Source: Diploptera punctata (lineage: Eukaryota > Arthropoda > Insecta > Blattodea > Blaberidae). Taken from it: a DNA stretch of 64,000 bases. Positions 20,345 to 31,734 of this stretch are shown piece by piece (positions within the stretch are counted from its first letter, which is position 1; the number at the start of each line of letters is the position of its first letter). A program made the translations under genes and the position numbers. The stretch is taken from the NCBI GenBank assembly GCA_030220185.1, contig JASPKZ010000422.1, forward strand, positions 248,001-312,000, read 5' to 3'. Under the pieces are notes generated by a model. The model did no database searches and had not been told where the DNA came from. It saw only the letters and a program-made list of their open reading frames with translations.

Positions 20345-20582
20345 TTCTAAACAATCGGCACTTGATGTCAGCCGGGTTGTCAGCCCTGCATGACGGCCGC
20401 CTTTTCCTGCAGAACAAGCGCCTGGCATTCATTTCAGTTACAGGCCGAGTCGACCCCACGGACATTGTGGCACTAGAAGGTTTGGGTCAGTTTTTAAATT
20501 CCTGACCTCTCCGGGACTCGAACCATCTACCTTCCGGTTTGTAGCGTATTGCCTTGACCAACTACGCTAAGACGTTCCCCGA
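20345..20582 (-). mobile_element. tRNA-derived SINE, third type
   Basis: The minus strand begins near GGGGAACGTCTTAGCGTAGT, GGTCAAGGCAATACGCTAC, then GATGGTTCGAGTCCCGG (B box) and a GC-rich body (GGTCGACTCGGCC, AAGGCGGCCGTCATGCAGGG). It abuts the S1 copy. Confidence 0.65.
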
Positions 20583-20724
20583 AGGATTATCTAGCTGTTC
20601 CACTCTTTATCTATCAATTGTTTAGTCACATAACTACTGTAACAACCTTCTTCGAAAACTTGACTGATGTTAAGATAACCGTGGTTTCCCGCTTAGATCA
20701 CACGAATATTTCGTGTTTGCTATG

Positions 20725-20895
20725 GTTTAGAATTTAGGCTTAAGGGCTCTCCTAGTGCTTCGCTATCATCATTATTCATCATCAGGTAATGTAACTCCGC
20801 CTTCCTCAGATGTAGGTTACTGTTCCTCTAATGCCAGGAGAGAATGCCAGAAATGTAAAAAAAATACCTGGTGGCATTGGGGGACAAATACTGGT
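20725..20895 (+). mobile_element. SINE beta-tail
   Basis: TTTAGGCTTAAGGGCTCTCC, GTAATGTAACTCCGCCTTCC, AATGCCAGGAGAGAATGCCA and GGTGGCATTGG match the beta-type tail of the 41.7- and 59.0-kb SINEs. No clear head. Confidence 0.65.
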
Positions 20896-21821
20896 TTCTC
20901 GTTGTTCCGTTTCTCTAAATAGATTATAAGTTAATGGTCGCATGATCTGGTCTGATATACTTTGGGAAAAGTGTTTAGATATTTTCTTCCACGCTGTCAT
21001 AAATCCGTCTGCCCAAGCCCGCTCCTAATGGAGAAAGGCGACATGCCGGCAAACCCTTATTAGTGTCAGCCGCTGAAATTTTCGAATGCTGTCAGTGTTT
21101 CTTTTTTAAGTATATTTCCTCGGTTTATGTTGGTATTTGTTTGTATACTGGGAAAGGCGGCAACTCTGTCAACATTTTTTTTTCTGCTTACGAGGGTGTG
21201 AGTTGGGTTGAGCTAGTGGAAAGGAAGCGCTTGAAAGAAAACTTTTAAACATTTGTCTTTCACTATATTATAGCTATCTTTTACGGAATATAGGGACTTT
21301 TAGTATACGATTTAAGGAAGTTTATTTGGTATATGGTAACCCTGTACCAAATTTAATGACAGTTATCTAACATTCCTCGTCTGATGATTAACGATATTGA
21401 CCCTGAACACAAGACACCATGAAAGCAGAGCAAAGCAATTCTCTTGTAATTGAATTCTTAGAAACTGCTACAAATTGTTGCTAACCAGTTTCTATAAACT
21501 TTCGCATGAATTTGAAATTTATCAGCTTGTAGGAAATGTATTTAGAACTTTCGCATTCTAACGGTAATTAATAGAGAAACGAAGAGAAATTTACATTTTA
21601 TTAAAGCAATTTGAATTCTCAAAATTTTATGACGGTTATAATATTTCATTAATTTCATTATATACTTTTCCAACTCTAGGAAATCTATGTCTGCATTATA
21701 TTATGATACTTAATATTCCGTAAAGAATTCTGAATTTTTAATTACTAACAGAAAAAAAATGAATGAAGCGAAATTTTAATAGAAATCGCAGGACAATGAA
21801 GAAGAGAGATAATGTGACGCG

Positions 21822-21887
<66 letters not shown>

Positions 21888-22164
21888 TAAATTACAAGCC
21901 TCGTGAGAGGTATGCTAGATAAGGAAATTGTATGCAAAAAAGGATGCTTTCTGAGACGGAAATGAAGGCTGTAACTTATTTTAAAATGTAAGAAAGAACC
22001 ATAAATTCTCAGAAGAATGGAAAGAAATTACAAAAAAGAATCACCGGGGAATCGTATAAAGAGTACGAAAAAAATGAGGGTATATTGAAAGTTCTCTATT
22101 CAACTAAGAAGGATGGTCAATAAAATATGATCATTATTATTTTTTTGGCAACACGCCTTTACAC
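20896..22164. other. Intergenic DNA with GA microsatellite
   Basis: No gene seen. (GA)n occupies about 21828-21885. Confidence 0.45.
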
Positions 22165-22320
22165 GTCCGTCGCTGTGGCATAGTCGGTAGAGTCCCTACC
22201 TTCCACTCCGGCGACCCGGGTTCGATTCCCGGCGGGTAAGGGATTTTAAAATCTCAACTTTGGGAGTGGGGGTGTGTGTCGTGTCCTAGTTGTACCCATT
22301 GGGTTTAATTCATCTAAAAA
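22165..22320 (+). mobile_element. tRNA-derived SINE, fourth type
   Basis: GTCGCTGTGGCATAGTCGGT (A-box region), ACTCCGGCGACCCGGGTTCG and ATTCCCGGCGGGTAAGG (B box and acceptor-like end), followed by a body with GGGAGTGGGGGTGTGTGTCG. A minus-strand relative is at 39655-39785. Confidence 0.7.
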
Positions 22321-22405
22321 ATATTGTTCTTTCTCAAAGTAGTCTCCTGTGAACGCAATGCACTTGTCTGTGTTTCTGCCAGTCTACAAAAAAAAGAAAA
22401 TGCTG
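22318..22405 (-). pseudogene. Mariner transposase C-terminal scrap
   Basis: The minus strand reads GRNTDKCIAFTGDYFEKEQY followed by FLDELNP. The W.KC....GDYFE pattern is the usual C-terminus of mariner transposases. Only about 29 residues survive. Confidence 0.5.
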
Positions 22406-22897
22406 GAAACAATTTTTTGACAGATCTCTGAAAACGACTTCCGCCCTTTACTACTGCTTCCGGGTGGATTTTTCGATAATATGAAGTAATATTTTGTCTA
22501 GAGCCATATATAGATATATAGGAATTTTTAATTTTTTTTTGTAATTGTAATGTGAGAAAAACCGCAAAAGTGTGCGATGATTATTTTTATGTATGTATTT
22601 GCCATTAGACGCTGCATGCAGCCGTGTTGCTACGATAAAATTATATTTCTAGGTTATGTTTACGGCAATTTAAACAAATTTCGGGACATTTTAGGAAATA
22701 ACTAATAGGCCTATATATACTTCAGGTAATTATTAATATTTTATAACGAAATTTGTGTGTTTTTCATTTGTTTAAAAAATAACGGGATTACTCATCAATG
22801 TCCCCGGAAGTTGTATAACTAAACACAGCCTCGCATACAACATAACATCGTCACGAGGGTGTCGGCCCATGTTAGTTACATGCCTTGATTAGTGAAA
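22406..22897. other. AT-rich DNA, no gene seen
   Basis: No recognisable feature. Confidence 0.4.
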
Positions 22898-23008
22898 TAC
22901 AGTTAGTACAGAAAGAATTGATACACTTAAAAATATCACAGAGAGAAATAAATAATTCATTTCTTCACTATATACAAAAACACAATTATACATCTTTACA
23001 TTGCACTC

Positions 23009-23363
23009 GTCCACCGCTGTGGTCTCGAGGTAGCGTGCTGCCTTGTCACGCAGCGGGCCCGGGTTCGATCCCCGGTCGGGGCAGTTTTTCTGAGTGAGGT
23101 TTTTATCGGGGTTTTTCCTCACCTGTAAGACAAATGTCAGGAAAACTTTAAGACCCAAACTGTCCCCGAAATCAAATCATATGCCATCATCCTTATCATT
23201 ATCATCCTTACCATTATCACTATCATCATCCTTCACCGGTGTGGAAAGCAACGGGAAGCTACCACACCTACACAATTCCCTAGTAAAGCTGCAAGCATAG
23301 CATGAAAATGCTATGATTGCAGTGAAGGACCTGCCTTAGGGCAGAATTACTATGGGTGGATGG
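23009..23363 (+). mobile_element. Full-length SINE S2-alpha with 11-bp TSD
   Basis: Flanked by ACATTGCACTC at 22998-23008 and 23364-23374. The tRNA-like head is CCACCGCTGTGGTCTCGAGG...GCGGGCCCGGGTTCGATCCC (B box), then GAGGTTTTTATCGGGGTTTT, an ATC-rich stretch, and the alpha tail GTGGAAAGCAACGGGAAGCT...GAATTACTATGGGTGGATGG. The duplications fix both ends exactly. Confidence 0.92.
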
Positions 23364-23520
23364 ACATTGCACTCTATAAAGTTAAATAAACGCAGTATCC
23401 TCTGCTTTAACATAACGAGCAAAAAAAAAAAAATTTATACACGAACAACAAAAATTAACGAACAAAAAGTATTGATACAGTCTCATATTATGGATGTGTT
23501 GAATCTTTACTTTTTGAGTT

Positions 23521-24542
23521 TTAATACTTGGTTGGGAACTCCTTTGATTCCAAGATGGCTTGAGGACGACGTAGCATGGACCGACTAAATTTGAAGTTAC
23601 TGAAGAAGATATATTTCGCCATTCTTCTTCCAAAGCGTTTCTCAGGTCTTGCTTGTTGGAAACCTGCCTTCGACGAATTCTTCTTATCAGATGTTCCCAT
23701 AAGTTTTCAATGGGGCTTATGTCCGGAGACTGGGGAGGCGTTTTCATGTACTTTGGTGTGTTATACAAAATCCATAAACGCGTATTGTAACCGATGTGTT
23801 TGGGACCATTATCTTGCATAAATACAAAACCTTGTTTATCCACATTTCCTCTGCAGAAGTGTGAAGGTTGGTATTCAGTACTTTCATATACTGTTTGTGA
23901 TCCATCACGCCATCGATAAAATGCAAGGTCCCGATTCCAGAGGTACTCATGTATCCCCATACTAATAAAAAACTGTCACTATGTTTGACAGTGGGTTGGA
24001 GAATTTGCTTTTGTAGCTCTGTATTTTAATTCCTCCAGACTTTTCTTCTTCCATCTGAATGGGAAATGTTGATTTTAGGCTCGTCAGTATAAATTACTTT
24101 CTTACAAAATTCTTTGGGGATGTTTGTGTGTTTTAGCGAAGTTCAATTTTTTCTATCAGTTTTCTTCAGCTTACTAAACATTTTCTACGGGCTGTTTTCC
24201 CATGCAGTTCGTTAGCCCTTAGACTGTTACGAACATTGCTAGCAGAAGTACTAATATTAAAGTCATTCTTGATACTAGCTGCTAATTTAGGGGCACTGTT
24301 TTTAGATTTTTGCTTTGCTTTTCTCATTAATGTTTTTTCAACATTAACATAAAGTTTTCTAGACGTCCTGATCTGTGGCAATTTTCGAAGGATATTCGTT
24401 CGCCAACTCAATTATATGCTCAATGGTTGGTCTTGGCCTTTACAATTATTTCAGTAATATAATTTTGCCATTTACACTGTTTATGTAAATGAATGATTAA
24501 TTCCCTTTCTTCTACTGTAGTCGTTCTACCTTTGCGCCCCAT
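23521..24542 (-). pseudogene. Tc1-like transposase, multiply frameshifted
   Basis: The start codon at 24542 gives MGRKGRTTTVEERELIIHLH. A paired-type DNA-binding region follows in another frame (KNSAPKLAASIKNDFNISTS, ASNVRNSLRANELHGKTARR). The catalytic part reads GTLHFIDGVMDHKQYMKVLN, then after a shift FMQDNGPKHIGYNTRLW (second catalytic aspartate in QDN) and PPQSPDISPIENLWEHLIRR (third catalytic residue E in PIENLW). The C-terminus ends near a stop at 23521-23523 after one more shift. Length (about 340 residues if continuous) fits Tc1 transposases, which cut and paste the element at TA sites. At least three frameshifts and an early stop near 24430 show it is dead. The element could only have moved with a transposase supplied from elsewhere. 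Confidence 0.88.
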
Positions 24543-24897
24543 TCCAGCTTAATCTGCAGCCAGAACGCGCACAACTGCACGGCAAAGTACTCAAGGCTAA
24601 GAGTGAATAACAACACTACCAGACCCACCCCCACTCGACTTCATGTCAACATTCTGTTGACCAAAACTTAGTACTGTATCAATACTTTTTGTTGATTAAT
24701 TTTGTTGTTCATGTACAAATTATTCTTTACTCGTTAATTGACATGTTAAATCAGAGGAAACTGCGTGTATTTAACTTCATAGAGTTCAGTTTAAAGGTGT
24801 ATATTTTTGTTTTTGTTTTGCATGTAGTAAAGAAATAATGAAATATTTTATTTCTGTCTGTTATTTTTGTGTATCAATACTTTCTGCACTAACTGTA

Positions 24898-25075
24898 TAT
24901 ATTGTTCATTTAACAGTAAACTGTACCATGGAAGGCGTTTCTTCAGATCAGGGAATAGAAAAAAGTCACACGGGGTTAAATTCGGACTAAGGGAAGTGAA
25001 GGACGCATTTCACTTTGATTGTTGCAAGATATTCAGTAACAGTATTTGCGATATCCGAGTTCGCATCTAGTTTCT
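24898..25075 (-). pseudogene. Mariner transposase scrap beside the Tc1 element
   Basis: The minus strand reads SPNLTPCDFFLFPDLKKRLP-like residues from about 25000 to 24930 (PCDFFLFPDLKKRLPWYS). This is the block around the third catalytic aspartate of mariner transposases. The Tc1 element ends directly against it, so Tc1 may have inserted into this mariner copy. Confidence 0.55.
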
Positions 25076-25198
25076 TTTCTGGCACCCATTGAAATTATCA
25101 AGATTTCAGAAATAATTTAAAGGTTATTCGTCACATCCACAGCATCGTATTGATCTTTACAGAATTGCTCATCATTGTTAGTTAAGCCAAGTACTCAA

Positions 25199-28100
25199 TC
25201 TCTCTCCATCCCGCTCCCCCCCCTCTAACTCTCTCGGCCTCTTTCCTTTCCTCTCTCCCCCACTCTCCCCCTCCCTCTCCCACCTTTATATCCCTCTCCT
25301 CTCTATCCCTCTCCCTCTCTCTGCCCGTCTTTCTCCCTGTCTCCTTCCCTCTCCCCACTCTCTCCTCTCTCCCACCTCTCTATCCCTCTCCCTCCCCCTC
25401 CCCGCCTCTTTATCCCTCTCCCTCTCTCTGTCCCTCTCCCTCTCTCTGCCCCTCTCCATCTCTCTGCCCCTCTCCCTCTCTCTGCCCTCTCCAACTCTCT
25501 GCCCCTCTCCCTCTCTTTGCCCCTCTCCCTCTCTCTGCCCCTCTCCCTCTCTTTGCCCCTCTCCCTCTCTCTGCCCCTCTCCCTCTCTCTGTCCCTCTCC
25601 CTCTCTCTGTCCCTCTCCCTCTCTCTGTCCCTCTCCCTCTCTCTGTCCCTCTCCCTCTCTCTGTCCCTCTCCCTCTCTCTGTCCCTACTCCCTCTCTCTG
25701 CCCCTCTCCTCTCTCTGTCCTCTCTCTCCCTCTCTCTGGCCCTCTTCCCTCTCCTCTCTCTGCCCCCCTCCCTCTCTCTCCCTCTCTCTGCCCCTCTCCT
25801 CCTCTCGCCCTCTCTCTGCCCCTCTCCCTCTCTCTGCCCCTCTCCCTCGCTCTGGCCCCTCTCTCCCTCTCTCTGCCCCTCTCCCTCTCTGGCCCCTCTC
25901 CCTCTCCTCCCTCTCTCTCCCTCTCCCCTCTCCCTCGCTCTGCCCCTCTCCCTCTCTACTACCAGCCCCTCTCCCTCTCTCTGCCCCTCTCCCTCTCTCG
26001 CCCTCTCCCTCTCTCTGCCCCTCTCCCTCTTCTCCTCTGCCCCTCTCTCCCTCTCTCTGGCCCCTCTCCCCTCTCTCGCCCCCATCTCCCTCTCTCTGCC
26101 CCTCTCCCTCCTCTCTGCCCCTCTCCCTCTCTCTGCCCCCTCCCCCTCTCTCTGCCCCTCTCCCTCTCTCTGCCCCTCTCCCACTCTCTTCCCCTCTCCC
26201 CCTCTCTGCCCCTCTCCCTCTCTCTGCCCCTCTCCCACTCTCCTCTGCCCCCCTCTCCCTCCTCTCTGCCCCTCTCCATCTCTCTGCCCCTCTCCACTCT
26301 CTGTCCCTCTCCATCTCTCTGGTCCCTCTCCCCTCTCTCTGTCCCCCTCTCCCTCTCTCTGTCCCTCTCCATCTCTCTGTCCCTCTCTCCTATCTCCTCT
26401 GTCCCACTCCCTCTCTCGGCCCCTCTCCCTCTCCTTCTGCCCCTCTCCCTCTCGCTCTGCTCTCGCGCCCCCTCTCCCTCTCTCCTCCCCCTCTCCCTCT
26501 CCTCCCCTCTCCCTCTCTCTGTCCCCTCTCCCTCTCTCTGGGCCCTCTCCCTCTCTCTGCCCCTCTCCCTCTCTCTGCCTCTCCCGCTCTCTGCCCTCTC
26601 CCCTCTCCCTCTCCTGTCCCTCTCCCTCCCTCTTCTCCCCTCTCCCTTCTCTCTGCCCCTCTCCCTCTCTCTGCCCCTCTCCCTCTCTCTGCCCCTCTCC
26701 CTCTCTCTCTGCCCCCTCTCCCTCTCTCTGCGCCCCTCTCCCTCTCTCTGCCCCTCTCCCTCTCTCTGCCCCTCTCCCTCTCTCTGCCCCTCTCCCTCTC
26801 TCTCTGCCCCTCTCTCCCTCTCTGCTCCTCTGCCTCTCTCTGCCTCTCTCCCTCTCTGCCCCTCTCCCTCTCTCCTGCCCCTCTCCTCCCTCTCTCTGCC
26901 CCTCTCCCTCCTCTGCCCCTCTCCCTCTCACTGGCCCCTCTCCTCTCTCTGCTACGCCCCTCTCCCCTCTCTGCACCTCTCCCTCTCTCTCGCCACTATC
27001 CCCCTCTTTCTGCCCCTCTCCCTCTCTCCGGCACCTCTCCCTCTCTCTGCATCACCTCTCCCCTCTCTCTGCCCTCTCCCTCCTTCTGTCACCTCTCCCT
27101 CTTTCTGCCCCTCTCCATCTCTTTTGCCCAACTCTCCCTCTCTCTGCCCCTCTCCCTCTCTCTGCACCTCTCCCTCCTCTCTGCACCTCCTCCATCTCTT
27201 TTCTGCCCCCTCTCCCTCTCTCAGGCCCCTCTCCACCCTCCTCCCCCTCTCCTCCTTTCTGCCCTCTCCCTCTCTCTCTGCCCCTCTCCCACTCTCTGGC
27301 CCCTCTCATCTCTGTGCCCTCTCCCTCTCTCTGCACCCTCTCCATCTCTCTCCCCTCTCCACTCTTGCACCTCTCCCACTTCCTCTTCCCTGCAACCTCT
27401 CACTCTCTGGCCCCTCTCCCTCTCTCTGCCCCTCTCCACTCTCCTGCCCCTTCCCACTCTCTCCCCTCTCCCCACCCTCCCTCTCCTTCTCTCTCGTCCC
27501 CCCCTCTCTCCCTCTCTCTGCCCCTCTCTCCCTCTCTCCTGCCCCTCTCCATCTCTCTGCCGCTCTCTCCTCTCTCTCTCCTCCTCTCCCTCTCTCTGTC
27601 CTCTCGCCCTCTCTCCTGTCCCCTCTCCCTCTCTCTTTCCCTCTCCCTCTCCTCTCTCTGCTGCCCTCTCCTCTCTGCCCTCTCCCTCGCTCTCTCCCCC
27701 TCTCCCTCTCTCTGTCCCCTCTCCCTCTCTCTGTCCCTCTCCCTCTCTCTGTCCCTCTCCCTCTCTCTGCCCCTCTCCCTCTCTCTGCCCCTCTCCCTCT
27801 CTCTGCCCCTCTCCCTCTCTCTGCCCCTCTCCCTCTCTCTGCCCCTCTCCCTCTCTCTGCCCCTCTCCCTCTCTTCCCTCTCTCGCCCTCTCCCTCTCTC
27901 TGCCCCTCTCCCTCTCCCTCTCTCTGCCCCTCTCCCTCTCTCTGCCCCTCTCCCTCTCTCTGCCCCTCTCCCTCTCTCTGCCCCTCTCCCTCTCCCCTGC
28001 CCTCTCCCTCTCTCTGCCCCTCTCCCTCTCTCTGCCCCTCTCCCTCTCTCTGCCCCTCTCCCTCTCTCTGCCCCTCTCCCTCTCTCTGCCCCTCTCCCTC

Positions 28101-28560
28101 TCTCTGCCCCTCTCCCTCTTTCTGCCACTCTCCCTCTTTCTGCCACTCTCCCTCTCTCTGCACCTCTCCCTCTTTCTGTCCCTCTCCCTCTCTCTGCACC
28201 TCTCCTCTCTTTGCCCCTCTCCATCTCTTTGCCCCTCTCCCTCTCCCTCTCTCTGCTCTCTGCCCCTCTCCCTCTCTCTGCCCCTCTCCCTCTCTCTGCC
28301 ACCTCTCCCTCTCTCTGCACCTCTCCCTCTCTCTGCACCTCTTCCTCTTTCTGCACCTCTCCTTCTCTTAGCCCCTCTCCCTCTTTCTGCCCCTCTCCCT
28401 TTCGCTGCCCCTCTCCCTCTCGCTGCCCCCTCCCTCCCTCTCGCTGCCCCTCTCCCTCTTTCTGCCCCTCTCCCTCTCGCTGCCCCTCTCCCTCTTTCTG
28501 CCCCTCTTCCTCTCTCTGTCCTTCTCTGTCCCTGGCTCTCTCTCTCTCTCGCCCCCTTCC
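25199..28560. repeat. 3.3-kb pyrimidine-rich 18-bp minisatellite
   Basis: Tandem repeats of CCCTCTCCCTCTCTCTGC, nearly perfect in stretches at 25.4-25.7, 27.7-28.2 and elsewhere, with many small indels. Plus strand almost purely C/T with a G once per unit. The 18-bp unit is a multiple of three and lacks stop codons, which explains the very long open frames on both strands (Leu/Ser/Pro on plus, Arg/Glu/Gly on minus). These are not genes. Edges are degenerate (25199-25400, 28500-28560). Confidence 0.97.
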
Positions 28561-28744
28561 CACGTCGTGGCAAAAGTGCTTCCTTACGGGATTTATCTAA
28601 TCAAAGATAATTTAGGTACCCTTATTTCCCTACAGATGTCAGGTAGTGATAAATGGTTAGGTCGTCGCCTCAAAGAAAACCTAAGATGTTATTTGAATGG
28701 GAAAGGCCGATTAAATGTTGCAAGAGGCATAGCCTAATGTTATT
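28561..28744. other. Intergenic DNA, no gene seen
   Basis: Short unique-looking stretch. Confidence 0.4.
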
Positions 28745-28895
28745 TTATGAATCTACGGCTTAAAATCCTTCCCGGAGGACTTGTTCTTTTGATTTTTCCA
28801 TCCTAAAAATACATCGACTCCCACCGGGATTGAACCTGATATCGGGATCAGAGGCAAGATACGTAACCCCTACATAATCGAAGCGGATAAATAGA
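28745..28895 (-). mobile_element. tRNA-like SINE head
   Basis: The minus strand shows GGGGTTACGTATCTTGCCTC, CTGATCCCGATATCAGGTTC and AATCCCGGTGGGAGTCGATG, a tRNA-like layout with a B box, then a body with GAAGGATTTTAAGCCG. Confidence 0.5.
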
Positions 28896-28975
28896 GTCCT
28901 GCTTTGCTGCAAAATAATACCACTTTCAATTTTTATTTCGAGTTTTATTAATTCTCTCACTTTTTTATATGACAA

Positions 28976-29212
28976 GCCAAAAAAAAAATATATATATATT
29001 GGATTTCTCTCTGATCATGTGGTTTGTGTTTACAGATGGCAGTGAAATGTGTGACGTACATTCTGTTTCAATGCTATGGTCACATGGTTCACCACACTTT
29101 TGACATAATAATTTACCCTCTGTAAATGACGCGCGTTTAAAATGTATTATGTTTTCGTGTCAAAAATATATTTTAAAGTTAATTATAATTACAGTTTCGG
29201 TTCGCCGTGCTG
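28976..29212. other. AT-rich DNA, no gene seen
   Basis: An A-run and short TA tract at about 28979-29000, otherwise nothing recognisable. Confidence 0.4.
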
Positions 29213-29715
29213 GCTCAGGTGGTAATGCCTGTTTCCTGATCAGCGGACCCGGGGTTTGATGCCCGGCTGAGTTGAAAATTGTAATTGTAAAATGTTTAAT
29301 GTCTGGGCAAGGAGGGATGGTGGTGTATAATTTTTAATTGCTCGATTATGCATCAGATTCCTGCATTAAATTGCAAATCCCACCGCAGTACATAATATAT
29401 TGATAGCGATTCATCCGTCGGATGGGGACGTTAAACCGTCGGCCCCTTCGTATTTTTCGAAGGAGTAGGCTACGTGCCGGCACCGGGTTTCACCTTCTTC
29501 CCTTTCTCCATGTCAGTCCTCATACGATACACTTTACATTACGCAAGTACATAAACACACATTCTACACTCCTTTCAAGACACAATACAATAATACATCG
29601 TAAGTGTTCTGCCGAAGTGATGCGTAAATTGAAAATAAATCACATTAAAGCCATCTATCCTCTCACAGTGGAACCTGAGGGACGAATGCGCAGTGGGTGG
29701 CATTAGAACACACAA
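29213..29715 (+). mobile_element. tRNA-derived SINE, fifth type
   Basis: Head CCGTGCTGGCTCAGGTGGTA ... GGACCCGGGGTTTGATGCCC. The body contains GGATGGGGACGTTAAACCGT, GGCCCCTTCG and CACCGGGTTTCACC. It ends near GCGCAGTGGGTGGCATTAGA, a word shared with 5156-5175. The 94-codon frame at 29422-29706 lies inside and is not a gene. Confidence 0.65.
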
Positions 29716-30159
29716 TTAAATGTCATAAATAATTAGCTATCAAGGCCTAATACATGTATCCATTGTTTGATATCACTTGTTTAATTGATTAGGTGAATGC
29801 AGAAGTCGCATTTATATATTTGAAGATGCCTAACGTGCACTAGTTCGAGTGCACATGGATCAATAAATTTTATCGTAAAAAATCTTCTCGTGTTTGGGAC
29901 CTTTGTCCACCTAGTATCGTGACGAATTTGGGTATCTAGGTAAGTAGCTTCTCCGGATCTAGAAATCCAGCAACACCGGCTGAGGGACAGCGTTTTATCC
30001 CTATTCTTGCTGGATGATAAGGTTCACCTTTGCATTCTGTATGTGAGCCTAGTACCCTGCTAATTGGTCAGATGCTTTCTAGGGCTGAGATTCCATGAAA
30101 TTTATACATTTATACATAATGAATATTAAACACATACGAACATAATTATAGAACTCAGA
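29716..30159. other. Intergenic DNA, no gene seen
   Basis: A mildly GC-richer block at 29890-30095 could be a decayed repeat. Nothing specific is recognised. Confidence 0.35.
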
Positions 30160-30300
30160 AATTCATGACCGCGCGGACGCAAGCTCTCCGTACATCCCTA
30201 TCCTAAGATATTTTCTAATCATTCCCTGTACAATTCATCTCACTCAAATCAAGGTTAATGTTATTCCTTCGCCTGATTATTGGTGTAGGCCTACATACAG
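30160..30300 (-). mobile_element. RTE LINE 3' fragment
   Basis: Matches the minus strand of the RTE C-terminal tail: ATGACCGCGCGGACGCAAGC, CATCCCTATCCTAAG, GGTTAATGTTATTCCTTCGC. Confidence 0.75.
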
Positions 30301-31370
30301 TATACACAAGTAAATACATACATATTGGGTCCAAAACTTATGTAGAATTGGGTTTGTTCAGAAGCGCTGTATAGAAGCGAAACTAAACAAGAATAAAAAA
30401 AAATGATTGTAGACCTATTCTATGTTTTCATATCTAGAATTATTCTATAGTTTGTACTTTATTCTCTAACAAAAACTATATCAACTATTTATCCAAGGTC
30501 TTGAAACTAAAATTTATATTTTATTTTGTCAATCAACACTAGCAAAAACTGTGTAAATAATTGTGTAAAAAAAAAGTTGTATAATAGAAGTAGGGAACTT
30601 TGACAGCGCCAAGCAAAAGTGAAAATATTGTCAGAGGTCATTCACGACAAACACTGCTATTGTGCGTGAGATTGACATTTATAAATCTCACTGTTAGTAT
30701 TAATGTCCAAAAGAATGTCTCATTACAATATATGATACAGGGATGATGTCAACATTTAGTCGGAAATACCTTGAATCGGATAACGAAGAAGGTATTGTTC
30801 AGCAGCCAAATATGTATAAGATGTGACCAACACATACTTGGATCTCACGCATTATAATTTGGACATTTTCCAAACTTTCAGAAAACTTTGGCGCTACAAT
30901 TAATACTTACATAGCCTACCTGTAAACGTAGGTGTATACATTCAGGTTAAGATAACAATAGGCCTATTCCTTATGGAGCCGCCGCGTTTCCAAACAACAG
31001 GATTTACGTAGGATTTAGTTACCAAATAATGAAATAAGAAAAGTTATTTCAATAATTTTTAAATAGGGATAAACCTTTAATAAACAGAGAATATATAAAA
31101 TGCAGTAAGAACAGAAACATGTAATGTATTGGATTACACAAATCACATAAATTATCATTATTATTTTATAGATGTGTCGGCAGAAATGAGAATTTTCTTC
31201 CATACAGTTTTTTGGCACTCTTTTATTGTTTAAATCATTTGCAAAAATATATAATATCACTGACAAAAACTTTGAAATGATTTACTGAATTTCATTATGG
31301 TTAGATGATGCATTTAACTTGTCATTGCAAGATATTAATGCTGATTTTATCAAACTCATCATCATCTTCT
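30301..31370. other. AT-rich DNA, no gene seen
   Basis: No recognisable coding, RNA or repeat feature in about 1 kb. Confidence 0.4.
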
Positions 31371-31690
31371 TCAAGGTATGGGCCTGTTGGCCCGTTCCGC
31401 TACCCGGCGCACTACATGCTGCAGGCGCAGGTCGTCGTTCCAACGACGTTTTGGTCTTCCTACATTTCTTCGGCCTAGAGGCCTATAATGAAGCAGCTGT
31501 TTTGACAAACGATTATTTGGCATTCTTTGTATATGTTCAAACCAATTATGTTTATTTGTGTGTATTTTCTCGTTTATATTATAGATTTGTAGTTCAGCTC
31601 TGATATCTTGACTTCTCCTTTGATCTCTTAGAGATACACCTGCAACTGATCTGAGAAATCTCATTTCTATTGTCTCAATTTTATTTTTAT
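31371..31690 (-). mobile_element. LINE (RTE-like) C-terminal fragment
   Basis: The minus strand reads MRFLRSVAGVSLRDQRRSQD, IRAELQIYNINEKIHTNKHN, WFEHIQRMPNNRLSKQLLHY and RPLGRRNVGRPKRRWNDDLR. This is the zinc-knuckle-less basic tail of RTE-like LINEs: MRFLR...GVSLRD...H.QRM...GRPKRRW. It is followed by a short GAAGATGATG tail near 31365. Upstream RT is absent. Confidence 0.8.
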
Positions 31691-31734
31691 CAGAGATATT
31701 ATATCAAAGTATATAGTTTTATTAAATTATCTAA

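Larger units (their letters stand above)
22900..24895 (-). mobile_element. Tc1-like element with nested SINE
   Basis: Ends CAGTTAGTACAGAAAGAATT and inverted CAGTTAGTGCAGAAAGTATT, flanked by TA (22898-22899, 24896-24897). The inverted repeats are long, about 220 bp each, running inward to AAAAAGTATTGATACAGT at 23465-23482 and 24675-24692. The left repeat is split by the SINE at 23009-23363. Without the SINE and its duplication the element is about 1.63 kb, the usual Tc1 length. It encodes a broken transposase on the minus strand. Confidence 0.9.

Noticed and set aside
23018..23085. Functional tRNA gene at SINE heads (also 18835, 22170, 29213, 48280, 58580)
   Set aside because: The A and B boxes are tRNA-like but no clean cloverleaf follows; each is joined to a repeated SINE body and several have target duplications.
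25303..28600. Very long open frames on both strands (up to 1027 codons)
   Set aside because: They are products of the stop-free 18-bp minisatellite (Leu/Ser/Pro one way, Arg/Glu/Gly the other), with no domain and no start context.
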